64,000 nucleotides of DNA from Pigmentiphaga sp. H8 (GCF_003854895.1 NZ_CP033966.1:5208001-5272000); one strand, 5' to 3'. Numbered from the stretch's first letter, positions 26,530-34,496 are shown. Made by a program: numbers and translations. Notes: generated by a model not told the origin, from the letters alone.

Positions 26530-26688
26530 TCAGGCGGAGAACCCGAGAATCGCTCGCGGGTCCATATCCGCTCGTCGATATACAGCTTCTCCCATAGTTT
26601 CCAGTCGCTCGATTTCCTCTTCTTCGGCGTACTCCAGCGCCAGGGCTTCAGCTTGCAGCCTCTCGAGCTCGCCCTGCTTGTCTTCCAC
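26530..26688 (-). CDS. Small acidic helical protein
   Basis: From a GTG start with AAAGGGAG upstream the frame gives 52 residues. Residues 1-35 are very acidic and helical (KQGELERLQAEALALEYAEE, then EEIERLETMGEAVYRRA), and the tail reads PRAILGFSA. This looks like a true short protein, perhaps coiled-coil, convergent with the AlbA_2 gene and just outside the integrative element. No family is recognised. Confidence 0.5.
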   Translation of the reverse strand: MEDKQGELERLQAEALALEYAEEEEIERLETMGEAVYRRADMDPRAILGFSA

Positions 26689-26782
26689 CCTGCATGCTCC
26701 CTTTGGCAGAGTAGCAGCCTGGATCAGCGCCCAACGCTAGTGCGGGTTTCGTAGACTTCCGGATACGACCTGAGACTAAAAA

Positions 26783-26828
26783 CTGGTGCCGGTGAAAGGA
26801 ATCGAACCCTCGACCTTCTCATTACAAG
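26783..26828. repeat. attL, 46-bp direct repeat
   Basis: These 46 bases are identical to 37021-37066, which cover the 3' half of tRNA-Thr from the CCA end to the anticodon loop. Outside the repeat the two sides differ at once (A against T before, AACG against TGAG after). It marks the left end of the integrated element. Confidence 0.92.
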
Positions 26829-26951
26829 AACGCTGCGCCACAGTTGTTGAACTTCCGCGTTCTATATCAAACCTAGCAATCATGCGGATTTCCAGCCGTT
26901 CGCGGGATTGCAACAACAGCCATTTGATGCTGAATTTTTACTTGTTTTAAC

Positions 26952-26975
26952 GGCACGATTACACAGGAATTACAC
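26952..26975 (+). promoter_or_regulatory. Possible integrase arm-type site, left
   Basis: GGCACGATTACAC, repeated exactly at 36948-36960, is followed by a second TTACAC exactly 11 bp after the first. Paired hexamers one helical turn apart near both ends of an element are typical of tyrosine-integrase arm sites. Confidence 0.4.
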
Positions 26976-27063
26976 GCCACCCCGCACCGCAGGCCACCGT
27001 GGTTCACGGTGGCCTTACGTGTCGGCGTGAACCGATATAGGAATTCCTGTATCGACCCTCCCA

Positions 27064-27076
27064 CCACCGTTGGTGG
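27064..27076. repeat. CCACC-N3-GGTGG palindrome, site 1
   Basis: The 13-mer CCACCGTTGGTGG has five-base arms. The same arms and spacing recur at 27404-27416 and 32853-32865. Confidence 0.5.
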
Positions 27077-27210
27077 ATGGATCAGAGATGAACCATCCGG
27101 ACTGATGCGGATCTCGCACTACCCAGGGCGGCCACTGGGGGGGGTGTGCCCAGTTCTGGGCATGCCCTTGGAGAACCGCCTCCACATCCTGCAAGAAATG
27201 CGGCGGCACC

Positions 27211-27226
27211 TTGTTAAATTTAACAA
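27211..27226. repeat. Perfect 16-bp palindrome
   Basis: TTGTTAAATTTAACAA is its own reverse complement. It contains the heptamer TGTTAAA in both orientations; three more copies lie at 27427-27457. Confidence 0.55.
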
Positions 27227-27403
27227 CCTGCGCCGGTCAATTTTTCAGAGGGGGTCGCGAAACGCTACCCCCTCCTCGATGCCTGTTTGGGCGGAATTTT
27301 GGGTGGGCCTTGCAGGGCTGGATTTCCTTCTAAGTGCTTGATTTATAAGTGATCTATGGTGGGCACATGGCTCGAGCGGAACGAGCAGGGGTGAGAGTCA
27401 CTT

Positions 27404-27416
27404 CCACCAGCGGTGG
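27404..27416. repeat. CCACC-N3-GGTGG palindrome, site 2
   Basis: CCACCAGCGGTGG, same arms and spacing as sites 1 and 3, lies 121 bp before the 3' end of the tape-measure gene. Confidence 0.5.
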
Positions 27417-27426
27417 GGGTCAACCC

Positions 27427-27457
27427 TTTAACAAGCCGATTTAACAAGCCTGTTAAA
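27427..27457. repeat. TTTAACA heptamer cluster
   Basis: TTTAACA occurs at 27427-27433 and 27440-27446 and its complement TGTTAAA at 27451-27457. The last two form an inverted repeat with a four-base spacer. Confidence 0.45.
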
Positions 27458-27536
27458 AGAGGAAATTTTCTGCGCGTGAGGTGGGGCGCGGTTTCCGGGA
27501 GAAGAGGGGATCGGATTTTTTTCCTACCCCCCATAC

Positions 27537-30062
27537 TCATCTTCCGTGCCTCTTCCAGCCAAACGCCTGCTTCCCAGACTTCGAGATTCGGCCTTCACTT
27601 GCGATGTCGGACACCACCACGTCGATCACGAAGGATTCATCTTCCAGTCTGCTGCTAGCCGTGGTCCCTGGCGGCGCATTGTGGATGTTCACAATCACGC
27701 CGGGCTCGACCTCCGGGGGCCTCCTGGTAGCGGCAGGCGGCAAGCCACCTACCGCTCCGGCGCCCGTATAGCTATTCAGCGCATTTAGGTAGCCAAGACC
27801 TAGCTTCCGGGTGGCGTCCGCATTAATAACGTATTCACCAGCGTGAACGATGCCTGCGGGCTCCTGCTTGCCACCAGCGCCTGTGTAGCCGCCTTCAGCG
27901 AATCCAAACCAGGACAGCGGGCCGCCTGATGTCGACGGCACAGGGCCACCCTCGGAGAACCCAAGAAACGCCATCACAGCTTTTGTAATGGTGGCTTGAA
28001 TCGCCATGCGGACGAGATCGCTGATGATAGAAGCGGCCAGCGATTTGAAGTCGGCCTTGCCGGTCATTACCAAGTCCACCAGCGCATCCTCCATGCCGCC
28101 AAAGGCACGGTCGACCATTTGTCGGGTCTGGCTATAAACATTCTGTGACTCAGCCAGATAGTTCTGCAATCCTTTAATTGCCCCATCCTGCCAACTCCCC
28201 TCCTTCTGGTTGCGAGCCTGGATGTACCGGTCGTACTCCTCTAGTGCCCTCGCCTGGTACTCCTGCTGGATGGCGATCTGATCTTCGTACTGCTTGCGGA
28301 TTCCTTCTATCTTGCTCGGATCATTGTTCAGTGAGAGCGTCTGGCGTTGCTGGTCTTCAAGCTCCTGGATGCGGGCGGCGTAGTGCTGCATGATTTGCAG
28401 CCGCCCCTGCATATCCGCCGCGGCCCGGTCGCTCATGCCATAGGCGGCCAGCGCCTGCTGATAGCCAGTCATCTGCAACAACAAATCTCGTTGGGCCGAC
28501 AGCTCGGCGTTCTGCAAGTTCAGTACGAGTCGTCTTGCCTCGTCCCTTTCAGCAGCCATATCAATGGCGGTGGCAAGCCCTTGGGCCTTATCAAGTTGCT
28601 CACCAGTAAGGGACACATTCATTTGCTTGATGTCGTAAGCCAGCCTTTCATAGGCTGTCAAATTTTGTGCCTTTACAACCTGCTCCTCAAGATTCTTGAG
28701 GTACTGCTGAGCTTGCGCCTGTTGCTGTTTCGCTAGCTTGGCCGCTTCCTCTGCCCTTCTTTTCCTCTCAGCCTCTCCAGCGGCGTCGATTGCATTGCCC
28801 GAGCGCTTGTCGATTCTGGAGTCCATCTGATAGAAGGAAGCAGGGTCAGTATCGCCTTCAACCACAGCACCAATCATCTTTCTCAAATCGGTGTTCGCTG
28901 CCTTGGCGCGCCGCTGCACATCCGTGATCATCCCTCGGATCCTGTCGTATCCCTCACGCATGCGCCGCAAGTCGGGATCCGTAATCTGATCGAGGGAAAT
29001 CGTGGAAAGCCCTTTCTGGACATGTTCCAGGTCACTGGCCATCGTCACCGCACGATTGGTGAGGTTCTCCAGCTCACGGCCAAACGACTTAACCTGCTCC
29101 TGCTGCTTTGATAGTGCGTCGGTTCCCAGGACAATCCCAAGCTTGTTGGATGATGCCTTGAACTCGGCCATGTTCGCGATCAGGTGAACGAAGCTTGCGG
29201 CCAAGCCCGCGACCCAGCCTGTAAATTCCGCGAAGACTGCCTGCACTTCGGGAGAACCAAGTTGTGCAGTCAGCCGATTGATCGCGCGGGTTGCCTCATC
29301 AAAGCTTCCGCCCTCACCGGTCAGCAACGAGTTCAGTTGGTTCTGCAATCCGGTGATCGCTCCACCAAGCGTATCGCGTGCGGCGGCCGCTGCACCACCA
29401 TATGATGACTCCAGCGCTTGCAGGACAATCGCCTGCGCTTCGGCGGTCTTGCCTGTTTCCTGTAACCGCTCAACAAGCGCCTCCTGATCTTTAGAAAAGC
29501 GAAACCCCTGACGCTGAAGCGCAGTGAGACCTTCCTTAGGAGAGTCGAGCGCACGTCCAACAGTCTCTGCCGCGGAACTGACATCCATTCCCAGGCGCGC
29601 CGCCATATCGATGGCCGCTTGCATGGCTTGCGGGAATTGCTCGCCGACAATGTTGCTGTATGACAGAAGGCGAGCCTGGGCTTGGTTGACCTCCCCAGCA
29701 CTGAAGATGCTCTTCCCCTCCATTTCGGAGGCCATCTTGTTCAATTCTCGCTGGGTGAATCCCGCGGCATTTCCCGTGGACCGCAACACTGCTGCGAGCT
29801 GAGCTTGCTCATTCTGGAAGTTGCGGGTCTCTTGGACGACCTTCTGTATCGCAGCTCCCGCAGTGAATCCAGCAAACGCCAATGAGAGCGCCCGGCTGAT
29901 TCCCTTCCATGCATCTTCGATCTCTTTGGCGCGTTGCTTCTGCTTCTTAGCAATTTCACGCGACTTCCGATCAGCGATGCGTTCGGCCTCGGTCATTCCC
30001 CGCGAAAATCCGCCTGTCTTTGCGATCAAGTTCAGCGTTAGAGTCCCCAAGGATCTAGTCAT
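27537..30062 (-). CDS. Phage tail tape-measure protein
   Basis: The protein has 841 residues. The N-terminal 40 residues (GTLTLNLIAKTGGFSRGMTE) and following ADRKSREIAKKQKQRAKEIE are typical of lambda-like tape-measure proteins, which set tail length. Next comes a hydrophobic AFAGFTAGAAI segment, then long helical, Gln/Ala-rich coiled-coil regions (about 420-660), and a C-terminal part with the FAEGGYTGAGGKQEPAGIVH and AGEYVINADATR motifs. It looks complete. It is the last gene of the minus-strand chain, 18 bp after the 76-residue gene. Its presence without tube or baseplate genes is odd and implies use of another phage's tail, or loss of the rest. Confidence 0.9.
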   Translation of the reverse strand: MTRSLGTLTLNLIAKTGGFSRGMTEAERIADRKSREIAKKQKQRAKEIEDAWKGISRALSLAFAGFTAGAAIQKVVQETRNFQNEQAQLAAVLRSTGNAAGFTQRELNKMASEMEGKSIFSAGEVNQAQARLLSYSNIVGEQFPQAMQAAIDMAARLGMDVSSAAETVGRALDSPKEGLTALQRQGFRFSKDQEALVERLQETGKTAEAQAIVLQALESSYGGAAAAARDTLGGAITGLQNQLNSLLTGEGGSFDEATRAINRLTAQLGSPEVQAVFAEFTGWVAGLAASFVHLIANMAEFKASSNKLGIVLGTDALSKQQEQVKSFGRELENLTNRAVTMASDLEHVQKGLSTISLDQITDPDLRRMREGYDRIRGMITDVQRRAKAANTDLRKMIGAVVEGDTDPASFYQMDSRIDKRSGNAIDAAGEAERKRRAEEAAKLAKQQQAQAQQYLKNLEEQVVKAQNLTAYERLAYDIKQMNVSLTGEQLDKAQGLATAIDMAAERDEARRLVLNLQNAELSAQRDLLLQMTGYQQALAAYGMSDRAAADMQGRLQIMQHYAARIQELEDQQRQTLSLNNDPSKIEGIRKQYEDQIAIQQEYQARALEEYDRYIQARNQKEGSWQDGAIKGLQNYLAESQNVYSQTRQMVDRAFGGMEDALVDLVMTGKADFKSLAASIISDLVRMAIQATITKAVMAFLGFSEGGPVPSTSGGPLSWFGFAEGGYTGAGGKQEPAGIVHAGEYVINADATRKLGLGYLNALNSYTGAGAVGGLPPAATRRPPEVEPGVIVNIHNAPPGTTASSRLEDESFVIDVVVSDIASEGRISKSGKQAFGWKRHGR

Positions 30063-30080
30063 ATCGCCTCCTTCTGCACT

Positions 30081-30311
30081 TCAATGCACACGGCCGGATG
30101 AATGAGCCTCGATCTGCTGCATGACCGCATCGACAGCCAGTCTGAACGCTTCCGATCTAACAAAGATCTCGGTCATCTTGTTGATATCTTTCTCACGCAT
30201 GGGGCTAAATATCTGCGCGAGGGCTGGAAGTGCATGGGCTTGCCATTGGTGCAGAACGATTTGTTCCGAGGCTTCACGGATGAAGCTTGCGCTAAGTGCA
30301 ACAGTGCTCAT
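30081..30311 (-). CDS. Small protein between prohead protease and tape measure
   Basis: The protein has 76 residues and is helical: SASFIREASEQIVLHQWQAH, then FSPMREKDINKMTEIFVRSE. Its start overlaps the stop of the protease gene by four bases (ATGA) and it precedes the tape-measure gene. In tailed phages the gene before the tape measure is often a tail-assembly chaperone, but no similarity or frameshift site is visible, so the role is open. Confidence 0.62.
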   Translation of the reverse strand: MSTVALSASFIREASEQIVLHQWQAHALPALAQIFSPMREKDINKMTEIFVRSEAFRLAVDAVMQQIEAHSSGRVH

Positions 30312-31141
30312 TTCTCTTCTTCCCTGAAGATTCTTTCCCAGCCGCCGCCATTTCTAGCGGGCGGACACTTACCAGGCTCGATAGCACGCAGCGCCACATA
30401 CGCACCTCGACCATGGCGAACGATTGCACCAGGCTTATAGGGAAGGGCCGATTGCCATTCGCCTTGAAACGAAAGAGCTGGTCTTGCCTCCAACTCTGCT
30501 ATGCGCTTCCTTAGCGGCTCGGTATGACTGAAAACGACATCGGCCAGCATCCCGGCGAAGAGCTTGACGTCAATGGCACCCTGCGTTGTCGTGACACGCT
30601 TAATCTCTGCACGATGGTCCAGCAGCTTGATACTTCCGCTCGCCAGTCGGGTTGCCGTGGGAATTTCCTCAATCCGAGGAGATCCCGCCGGCACCACCAC
30701 GCACTTTGCGACCGAAACGCGAGCGTCTGGGTTCGCAGGCACAGACACCACGGACAGCTCATGCCATTCCCATTTGTCAAAGCGAGTGCCTCCATTGGGC
30801 AATGCCGAATACTTGAGGGCCTGGAACCCGATAGAAACCGCAGTCAGAGCACCGTCCTGGAGCAACTTCCAGACCTCCTCGGCCCGCGCGACTCCCTCGG
30901 TCAGCTTTGCTCGGATGCGGATCCCGGCCTTGGTAACCTCCGCGCGGACGACCGATCCAATGGGCTGATCGTGTTTGTGGGCGAAAAGCAGCGGCAACGG
31001 CAAGGAATAGAGGGCACCATCCGGCACAACCACGTCGCCCACGCGATCTTCTCTACCTGTGGTCGCCCATCCTTCGATCCAACGGCCGTCCTCCCGTTGA
31101 AGTGCTTTTATGGCGAGATACGTTTGATGACCGGTCAACAT
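30308..31141 (-). CDS. HK97-family prohead protease
   Basis: The protein has 277 residues. The protease domain (1-170) shows the family catalytic context: histidine in LPLLFAHKHDQPIGS, and serine in LTAVSIGFQALKY near residue 107; WEWHELSVVSVPANPDARVS follows. In HK97-type phages this enzyme trims the scaffold and capsid N-termini during head maturation. The last 100 residues form an extra tail with AELEARPALSFQGEWQSALP and PGAIVRHGRGAYVALRAIEP. The last segment resembles carbohydrate-binding or chitin-binding-like modules seen in phage proteins. It lies one base after the capsid gene. Confidence 0.85.
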   Translation of the reverse strand: MLTGHQTYLAIKALQREDGRWIEGWATTGREDRVGDVVVPDGALYSLPLPLLFAHKHDQPIGSVVRAEVTKAGIRIRAKLTEGVARAEEVWKLLQDGALTAVSIGFQALKYSALPNGGTRFDKWEWHELSVVSVPANPDARVSVAKCVVVPAGSPRIEEIPTATRLASGSIKLLDHRAEIKRVTTTQGAIDVKLFAGMLADVVFSHTEPLRKRIAELEARPALSFQGEWQSALPYKPGAIVRHGRGAYVALRAIEPGKCPPARNGGGWERIFREEEK

Positions 31142-31142
31142 A

Positions 31143-32153
31143 TCAGCTCCCGCTCTCCACAAGCACCACATCCACTGCGGAGGCGATATGCCACTCGCGC
31201 TCGATCAGCAAACCCAAGCTGTTGGTTTGCCATAGGCTGACCGCCTCCGCAGGAGATTCCGGGGTGTCACGCATGTCTAGCGTTGCGTGCTCAGCGGATC
31301 GAAGCTGGAGGCCGTAATCCAGCAGTGCTATTCGCGATGCCGGAATAATCTGCATTGCTGTGGCGTCGTCGATGGCGACCACTTCCACTCCCGGAACAAA
31401 TGTGCCGCCACGCACCCCCATGCCGCCACGATTCTCCACGCGGGTGGACAGATCCAACACATCACCCGCGGGCATAGAGACCACGTACCCATAGGACGGC
31501 TCGGCGGCTCGCAACCCTGCCCGCAGGTCGTCCAACGGGTCACCGGTACCACCAATAGTCACCGCGTTCGAGTCGACCAGATTGCTCAGCAGTGCCCGGT
31601 TTGTTGCCCGGGAGACAGCCTTGGACAATTCCGCTTCAAACATGCGACGCGCCTCTGCACCACCAGCCATTGCCAGCTCTTGCGTCATGACGAGAACCGC
31701 GGCGGATTTTGTCGTCGTCATGTTTCCCAGCGACAAATTCAGGTTCCTAACAGGTTTCGGATCACCCTCCGCCACGACATTGCCCACCGCATCCGAAGCG
31801 GACATCACGCGAGAAACGTAGCGCGGTAGGACACGGGCATATTTCTTCAGTTGATCCAGTATCGAAATCTCGGCAATGCTGGCCAGGTAGGAAGCCATCA
31901 GCTGGGCGACATCCTCACCGTTCCATAGGTCCGGTTCGAGAACGGCGTGGGCCGCTGCCTTGCTAACCAAGCTATTGACGTGCTGTTTCAACGCTGCGAC
32001 CGAGGAAGCTCGGTCATTATTCAGAAACATGGCCATAGCCATGTCCACAAAGGCTTTGGACTGTTGATTGATATCGCGGCCAACGAAGGACTGGGCCATC
32101 GTGTCCAGAGCTGAGCGTGCTCTACTCAGGGCTGCAAATTCAAGAGCGTCCAT
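31143..32153 (-). CDS. HK97-type major capsid protein
   Basis: The protein has 336 residues, starting at MDALEFAALSRARSALDTMA with AAGGAA upstream. The N-terminal 110 residues are helical and may be the scaffold-like delta domain. The rest follows HK97 capsid order: ILDQLKKYARVLPRYVSRVM, then an E-loop/spine region, and the C-terminal segment AVSLWQTNSLGLLIEREWHI, which is the conserved end of HK97 capsids. It is next to the prohead protease, as in HK97-like heads. No portal or connector gene is adjacent, which is unusual. Confidence 0.82.
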   Translation of the reverse strand: MDALEFAALSRARSALDTMAQSFVGRDINQQSKAFVDMAMAMFLNNDRASSVAALKQHVNSLVSKAAAHAVLEPDLWNGEDVAQLMASYLASIAEISILDQLKKYARVLPRYVSRVMSASDAVGNVVAEGDPKPVRNLNLSLGNMTTTKSAAVLVMTQELAMAGGAEARRMFEAELSKAVSRATNRALLSNLVDSNAVTIGGTGDPLDDLRAGLRAAEPSYGYVVSMPAGDVLDLSTRVENRGGMGVRGGTFVPGVEVVAIDDATAMQIIPASRIALLDYGLQLRSAEHATLDMRDTPESPAEAVSLWQTNSLGLLIEREWHIASAVDVVLVESGS

Positions 32154-32211
32154 GGCGATGGTTCCTTTTCTAAACAAGTCGAACCATCATGGCAAAACCC
32201 ACAAAAATCGA

Positions 32212-32649
32212 TCAATCTCGTGCGATTTTCCGAAGCCGCTCAATTGATTCGGGGAGGCCCCCGGAAATTTCTGGAACCGTCGGGCACTTAGCTCTCAGGT
32301 GATCCAGCACATGACACGACATCACGTACCACGTGGCAGCCATAGCGCCAGCCATCCGACGCTTGTCGCTGCCTTCGACTTGGCACCATGCCTCCCGGGC
32401 AGCTTCTGCCAATACGCCGGGGAGCGCGTTCGCGAGATCCAGGATGATGGCATCGTGCGCGTTGGCCTGCCTCCACCGCCGAACAACATCGACATCGACA
32501 AGGACCGAGCACCCGCGACCTCGACGCCCCCGGCGAACTGTCGGGCAGCCCTCCCTTACCCATCTCCGCAGTGTCCCCTGGCGAACACCCAGCGCAGAGG
32601 CCGCGCCAGCGATCGGAAGCCCTCTACATGGCGAATGGGATTCAGCCAT
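32212..32649 (-). CDS. Nu1-like DNA-packaging (small terminase) protein
   Basis: The protein has 145 residues from the ATG at 32649. A winged helix of Nu1/MerR type spans about residues 10-60 (GLPIAGAASALGVRQGTLRR, then WVREGCPTVRRGRRGRGCSV). In lambda, Nu1 binds the cos site and recruits the large terminase. The C-terminal part (DLANALPGVLAEAAREAWCQ) is helical. A regulator rather than a packaging protein is an alternative. No large terminase gene is in the element. In the 221 bp upstream lie one iteron copy and a CCACC-N3-GGTGG palindrome. Confidence 0.65.
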   Translation of the reverse strand: MAESHSPCRGLPIAGAASALGVRQGTLRRWVREGCPTVRRGRRGRGCSVLVDVDVVRRWRQANAHDAIILDLANALPGVLAEAAREAWCQVEGSDKRRMAGAMAATWYVMSCHVLDHLRAKCPTVPEISGGLPESIERLRKIARD

Positions 32650-32812
32650 GCGCACCACCCGCACCACTGCGCCAAGCGCAGGACCGGCGCCAAGCGCCAA
32701 GTGCGCGCGAGCGGCGCCCGGGGTCCCATCCTCCCTGGACCATGGATTTGCCCTCAAATGGCAGGCTGCAACCCACCCCCAGAACGCGGCAGGGATGGCA
32801 GTATGTAAAGGA

Positions 32813-33017
32813 CTTCAGAAATTGAAGCAGTGAGGCACATTGGCGGAATTTTCCACCAATGGTGGGAAAGCTAATAACCATGCGCCTCTCCGGTCGATTT
32901 GATGTTTTTCCCCTGCTTCAATTTCTGAAGTAGCTGGGGGCCATCTACTTCAATTTCTGAAGCGTTAAATCCGGTTTGCGCTTCAATTTCTGAAGCGGGG
33001 TGCTTCAACTTCTGAAG
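32813..33017. repeat. Iteron-like repeats CTTCAATTTCTGAAG, five copies
   Basis: Copies lie at 32813-32827 (reverse orientation), 32916-32930, 32948-32962, 32981-32995 and 33003-33017 (one mismatch). The core has five-base inverted arms CTTCA and TGAAG. Spacing between the last four is 32, 33 and 22 bp, close to whole helical turns, so they face one side of the helix. Four copies lie inside the 3' end of the gene at 32871-33491 and are translated as LQKLK and SEIE peptides. An origin or an operator array is likely. Confidence 0.72.
32853..32865. repeat. CCACC-N3-GGTGG palindrome, site 3
   Basis: CCACCAATGGTGG extends to a longer inverted repeat (TTTCCACC with GGTGGGAAA). It lies between the winged-helix gene and the Nu1-like gene, close to the iterons. 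Confidence 0.5.
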
Positions 33018-33491
33018 GCCTGACTTGTTTTTTCCGGCCTGAGCCCTGGCAGCTTCATGTGCGTTTTCTATCGCCTGGGAGGCCTCCACCAACTTCTCGA
33101 ACCGACGCCATTCGTTCGTTGCGCCCATCTTCTGGATGCCTATGGCCGGCTGCTCGAACACGGGTTCGTCTGTGAACCGATACAGGCTGCACACCTGCTT
33201 GCCCCAGGCTATGCCTCCCTGGCGTGTCACGGAGATGAAGCCGGCGGCCTGCAACTCGCGCAGGGCCTTGGCCAACGTCGCCGAAGCCGTCCATCCGTAG
33301 TGGCGCAGGTCACCCAGCGTCGCACTGATATTGCCGTTGTTGGTGGCCTGGAGCTTCCTCCGTAGGAGCAGGTACAGGGCCTGGGAGGAGTGCGCGAGGG
33401 CACGCCAGGCGTGGGAGTCAATCAGCTCCCAGTAGATCCTGGCGTGCCCTCCTCGCGGGTCAGCGGGGCGCTTTGAATGCGACTTCGCCAC
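32871..33491 (-). CDS. Winged-helix replication-type protein with iterons in its gene
   Basis: The protein has 206 residues. Residues 15-110 look like a winged helix of the RepA/replication-initiator or phage DnaD-like kind: GGHARIYWELIDSHAWRALA, then ALYLLLRRKLQATNNGNISA and LAKALRELQAAGFISVTRQG. The C-terminal 60 residues carry repeated LQKLK and SEIE peptides because the palindromic DNA repeats lie within the coding sequence. A replication protein encoded over its own iterons, as in satellite phages and plasmids, is my best reading. The start overlaps the upstream gene by 32 bp. Confidence 0.6.
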   Translation of the reverse strand: MAKSHSKRPADPRGGHARIYWELIDSHAWRALAHSSQALYLLLRRKLQATNNGNISATLGDLRHYGWTASATLAKALRELQAAGFISVTRQGGIAWGKQVCSLYRFTDEPVFEQPAIGIQKMGATNEWRRFEKLVEASQAIENAHEAARAQAGKNKSGLQKLKHPASEIEAQTGFNASEIEVDGPQLLQKLKQGKNIKSTGEAHGY

Positions 33492-34047
33492 CCGTCACTC
33501 CTTCGCTATCGCCGCCGTCAGAACTCGGGGTGTTCCGGCCGCGACGTGGCTTCACCCACCCAGGAATGCAGGTCTTGAACGCCTGGAATTTTTTGTCATC
33601 GACGGCTGCCCAGTACCGCTCCGACGCAATGCCGCTTTCCCGAATGCCCGCCGGACTCCTCAGGTAAATCATGTCTTCCAGCTCTTTTTTCTTCTCGGCC
33701 AGCTCTCGCTCGCGAAAATCCGGACCGTTAACTGGTTCCCATCTCAACATCCACCAGTCGACGCCCTGGAAAGCCTTTCGAGGCCCTTTGGCGCCCTTCG
33801 GGCGTTGCCGCCGCAGCCAGTACCGAAACTGACCGTCATTCCAGCACTTGCCATCGAAGCCATCTGGCCAGATGACTTTTTCCGGCAGAACGCCTTCGGC
33901 CTCCAGCATGGCACGGGTGCCAACGAATTCCGCGAAGCCCGTTCGATGGGGATTGATGCAAATGACCAGCTCGTCGGGCGTCGTGAGCGCGATCGGATGC
34001 GATGAGTCCTCTCTGTCAGAAAGGCGGATCTGTGCAGTGTTACCCAT
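33460..34047 (-). CDS. Hypothetical element protein
   Basis: The protein has 195 residues from an ATG with GGAGGTG upstream. It contains DELVICINPHRTGFAEFVGT, a Trp-rich part (VDWWMLRWEPVNGPDFRERE), a charged helix AEKKKELEDMIYL and a basic C-terminus PGWVKPRRGRNTP. I recognise no family. It overlaps the genes on both sides (8 bp upstream, 32 bp downstream), so it is translated as part of one polycistronic chain. The basic tail suggests nucleic-acid binding, but this is weak. Confidence 0.6.
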   Translation of the reverse strand: MGNTAQIRLSDREDSSHPIALTTPDELVICINPHRTGFAEFVGTRAMLEAEGVLPEKVIWPDGFDGKCWNDGQFRYWLRRQRPKGAKGPRKAFQGVDWWMLRWEPVNGPDFRERELAEKKKELEDMIYLRSPAGIRESGIASERYWAAVDDKKFQAFKTCIPGWVKPRRGRNTPSSDGGDSEGVTGGEVAFKAPR

Positions 34048-34288
34048 GGCGCACCTCCATGCCCATACCACCTTCCCCGCCAGCCTCCGAGAGAAGACGC
34101 ATGACCCGCTCCTCTTGGGGGCCGCTATGGGGCCCGTACAGCCGGCGCCCAATGGCCCGAATAAGGGGCATGTACAGCACTAGCGGATGGCCGTTGGGCT
34201 GTTCAATCTCCCATGCCAAGCGGGCAATGGTCTCGTTCAACGTCGGCCCCCTATCGGGCGCAGTAATCGTCTTAGCGTCAATCCACAT
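34040..34288 (-). CDS. Small hypothetical element protein
   Basis: The protein has 82 residues: NETIARLAWEIEQPNGHPLV, then LYMPLIRAIGRRLYGPHSGP, and a Gly/Glu-rich tail. It has no family match. It overlaps its neighbours by 11 bp upstream and 8 bp downstream, as do most genes of this chain. Confidence 0.55.
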   Translation of the reverse strand: MWIDAKTITAPDRGPTLNETIARLAWEIEQPNGHPLVLYMPLIRAIGRRLYGPHSGPQEERVMRLLSEAGGEGGMGMEVRHG

Positions 34289-34496
34289 GGTCTTTCTCCA
34301 GGTCGTTGATCTGCTGGTTGATCTCCCAAGCGAGGTCAGAAGCCAGCCACAGAATATTGACCCGATCGCTTTCAGCCAAGCTCACGAAATCTTCCAAGGA
34401 TGCATCGTGAATCAACGACATGAGCGCCGAGAGCTGCGCCGCCTTGGCTTGAATCTTCGATCGATCGCTGGAGGAAGACACCTCAACCTTAGCCAT
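34278..34496 (-). CDS. Small hypothetical element protein
   Basis: The protein has 72 residues, starting MAKVEVSSSSDRSKIQAKAA, and is helical and acidic towards the end (WLASDLAWEINQQINDLEKD). Its start lies inside the 3' end of the preceding gene (8-bp overlap). No family is recognised. Confidence 0.55.
   Translation of the reverse strand: MAKVEVSSSSDRSKIQAKAAQLSALMSLIHDASLEDFVSLAESDRVNILWLASDLAWEINQQINDLEKDHVD

Larger units (their letters stand above)
26829..27536. other. Gene-free left end of the element, rich in palindromes
   Basis: No convincing gene is seen in these 708 bp. It contains a tandem TTACAC pair near 26959, two CCACC-N3-GGTGG sites, a perfect 16-bp palindrome at 27211-27226, and further TTTAACA/TGTTAAA heptamers at 27427-27457. 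Such density suggests protein-binding sites for excision, packaging or regulation. Confidence 0.6.

Noticed and set aside
32813..33017. CRISPR array
   Set aside because: The repeats are 15-bp palindromes with only 7-18 bp between most copies, one is reversed, and they lie in a coding sequence; no cas gene is present.
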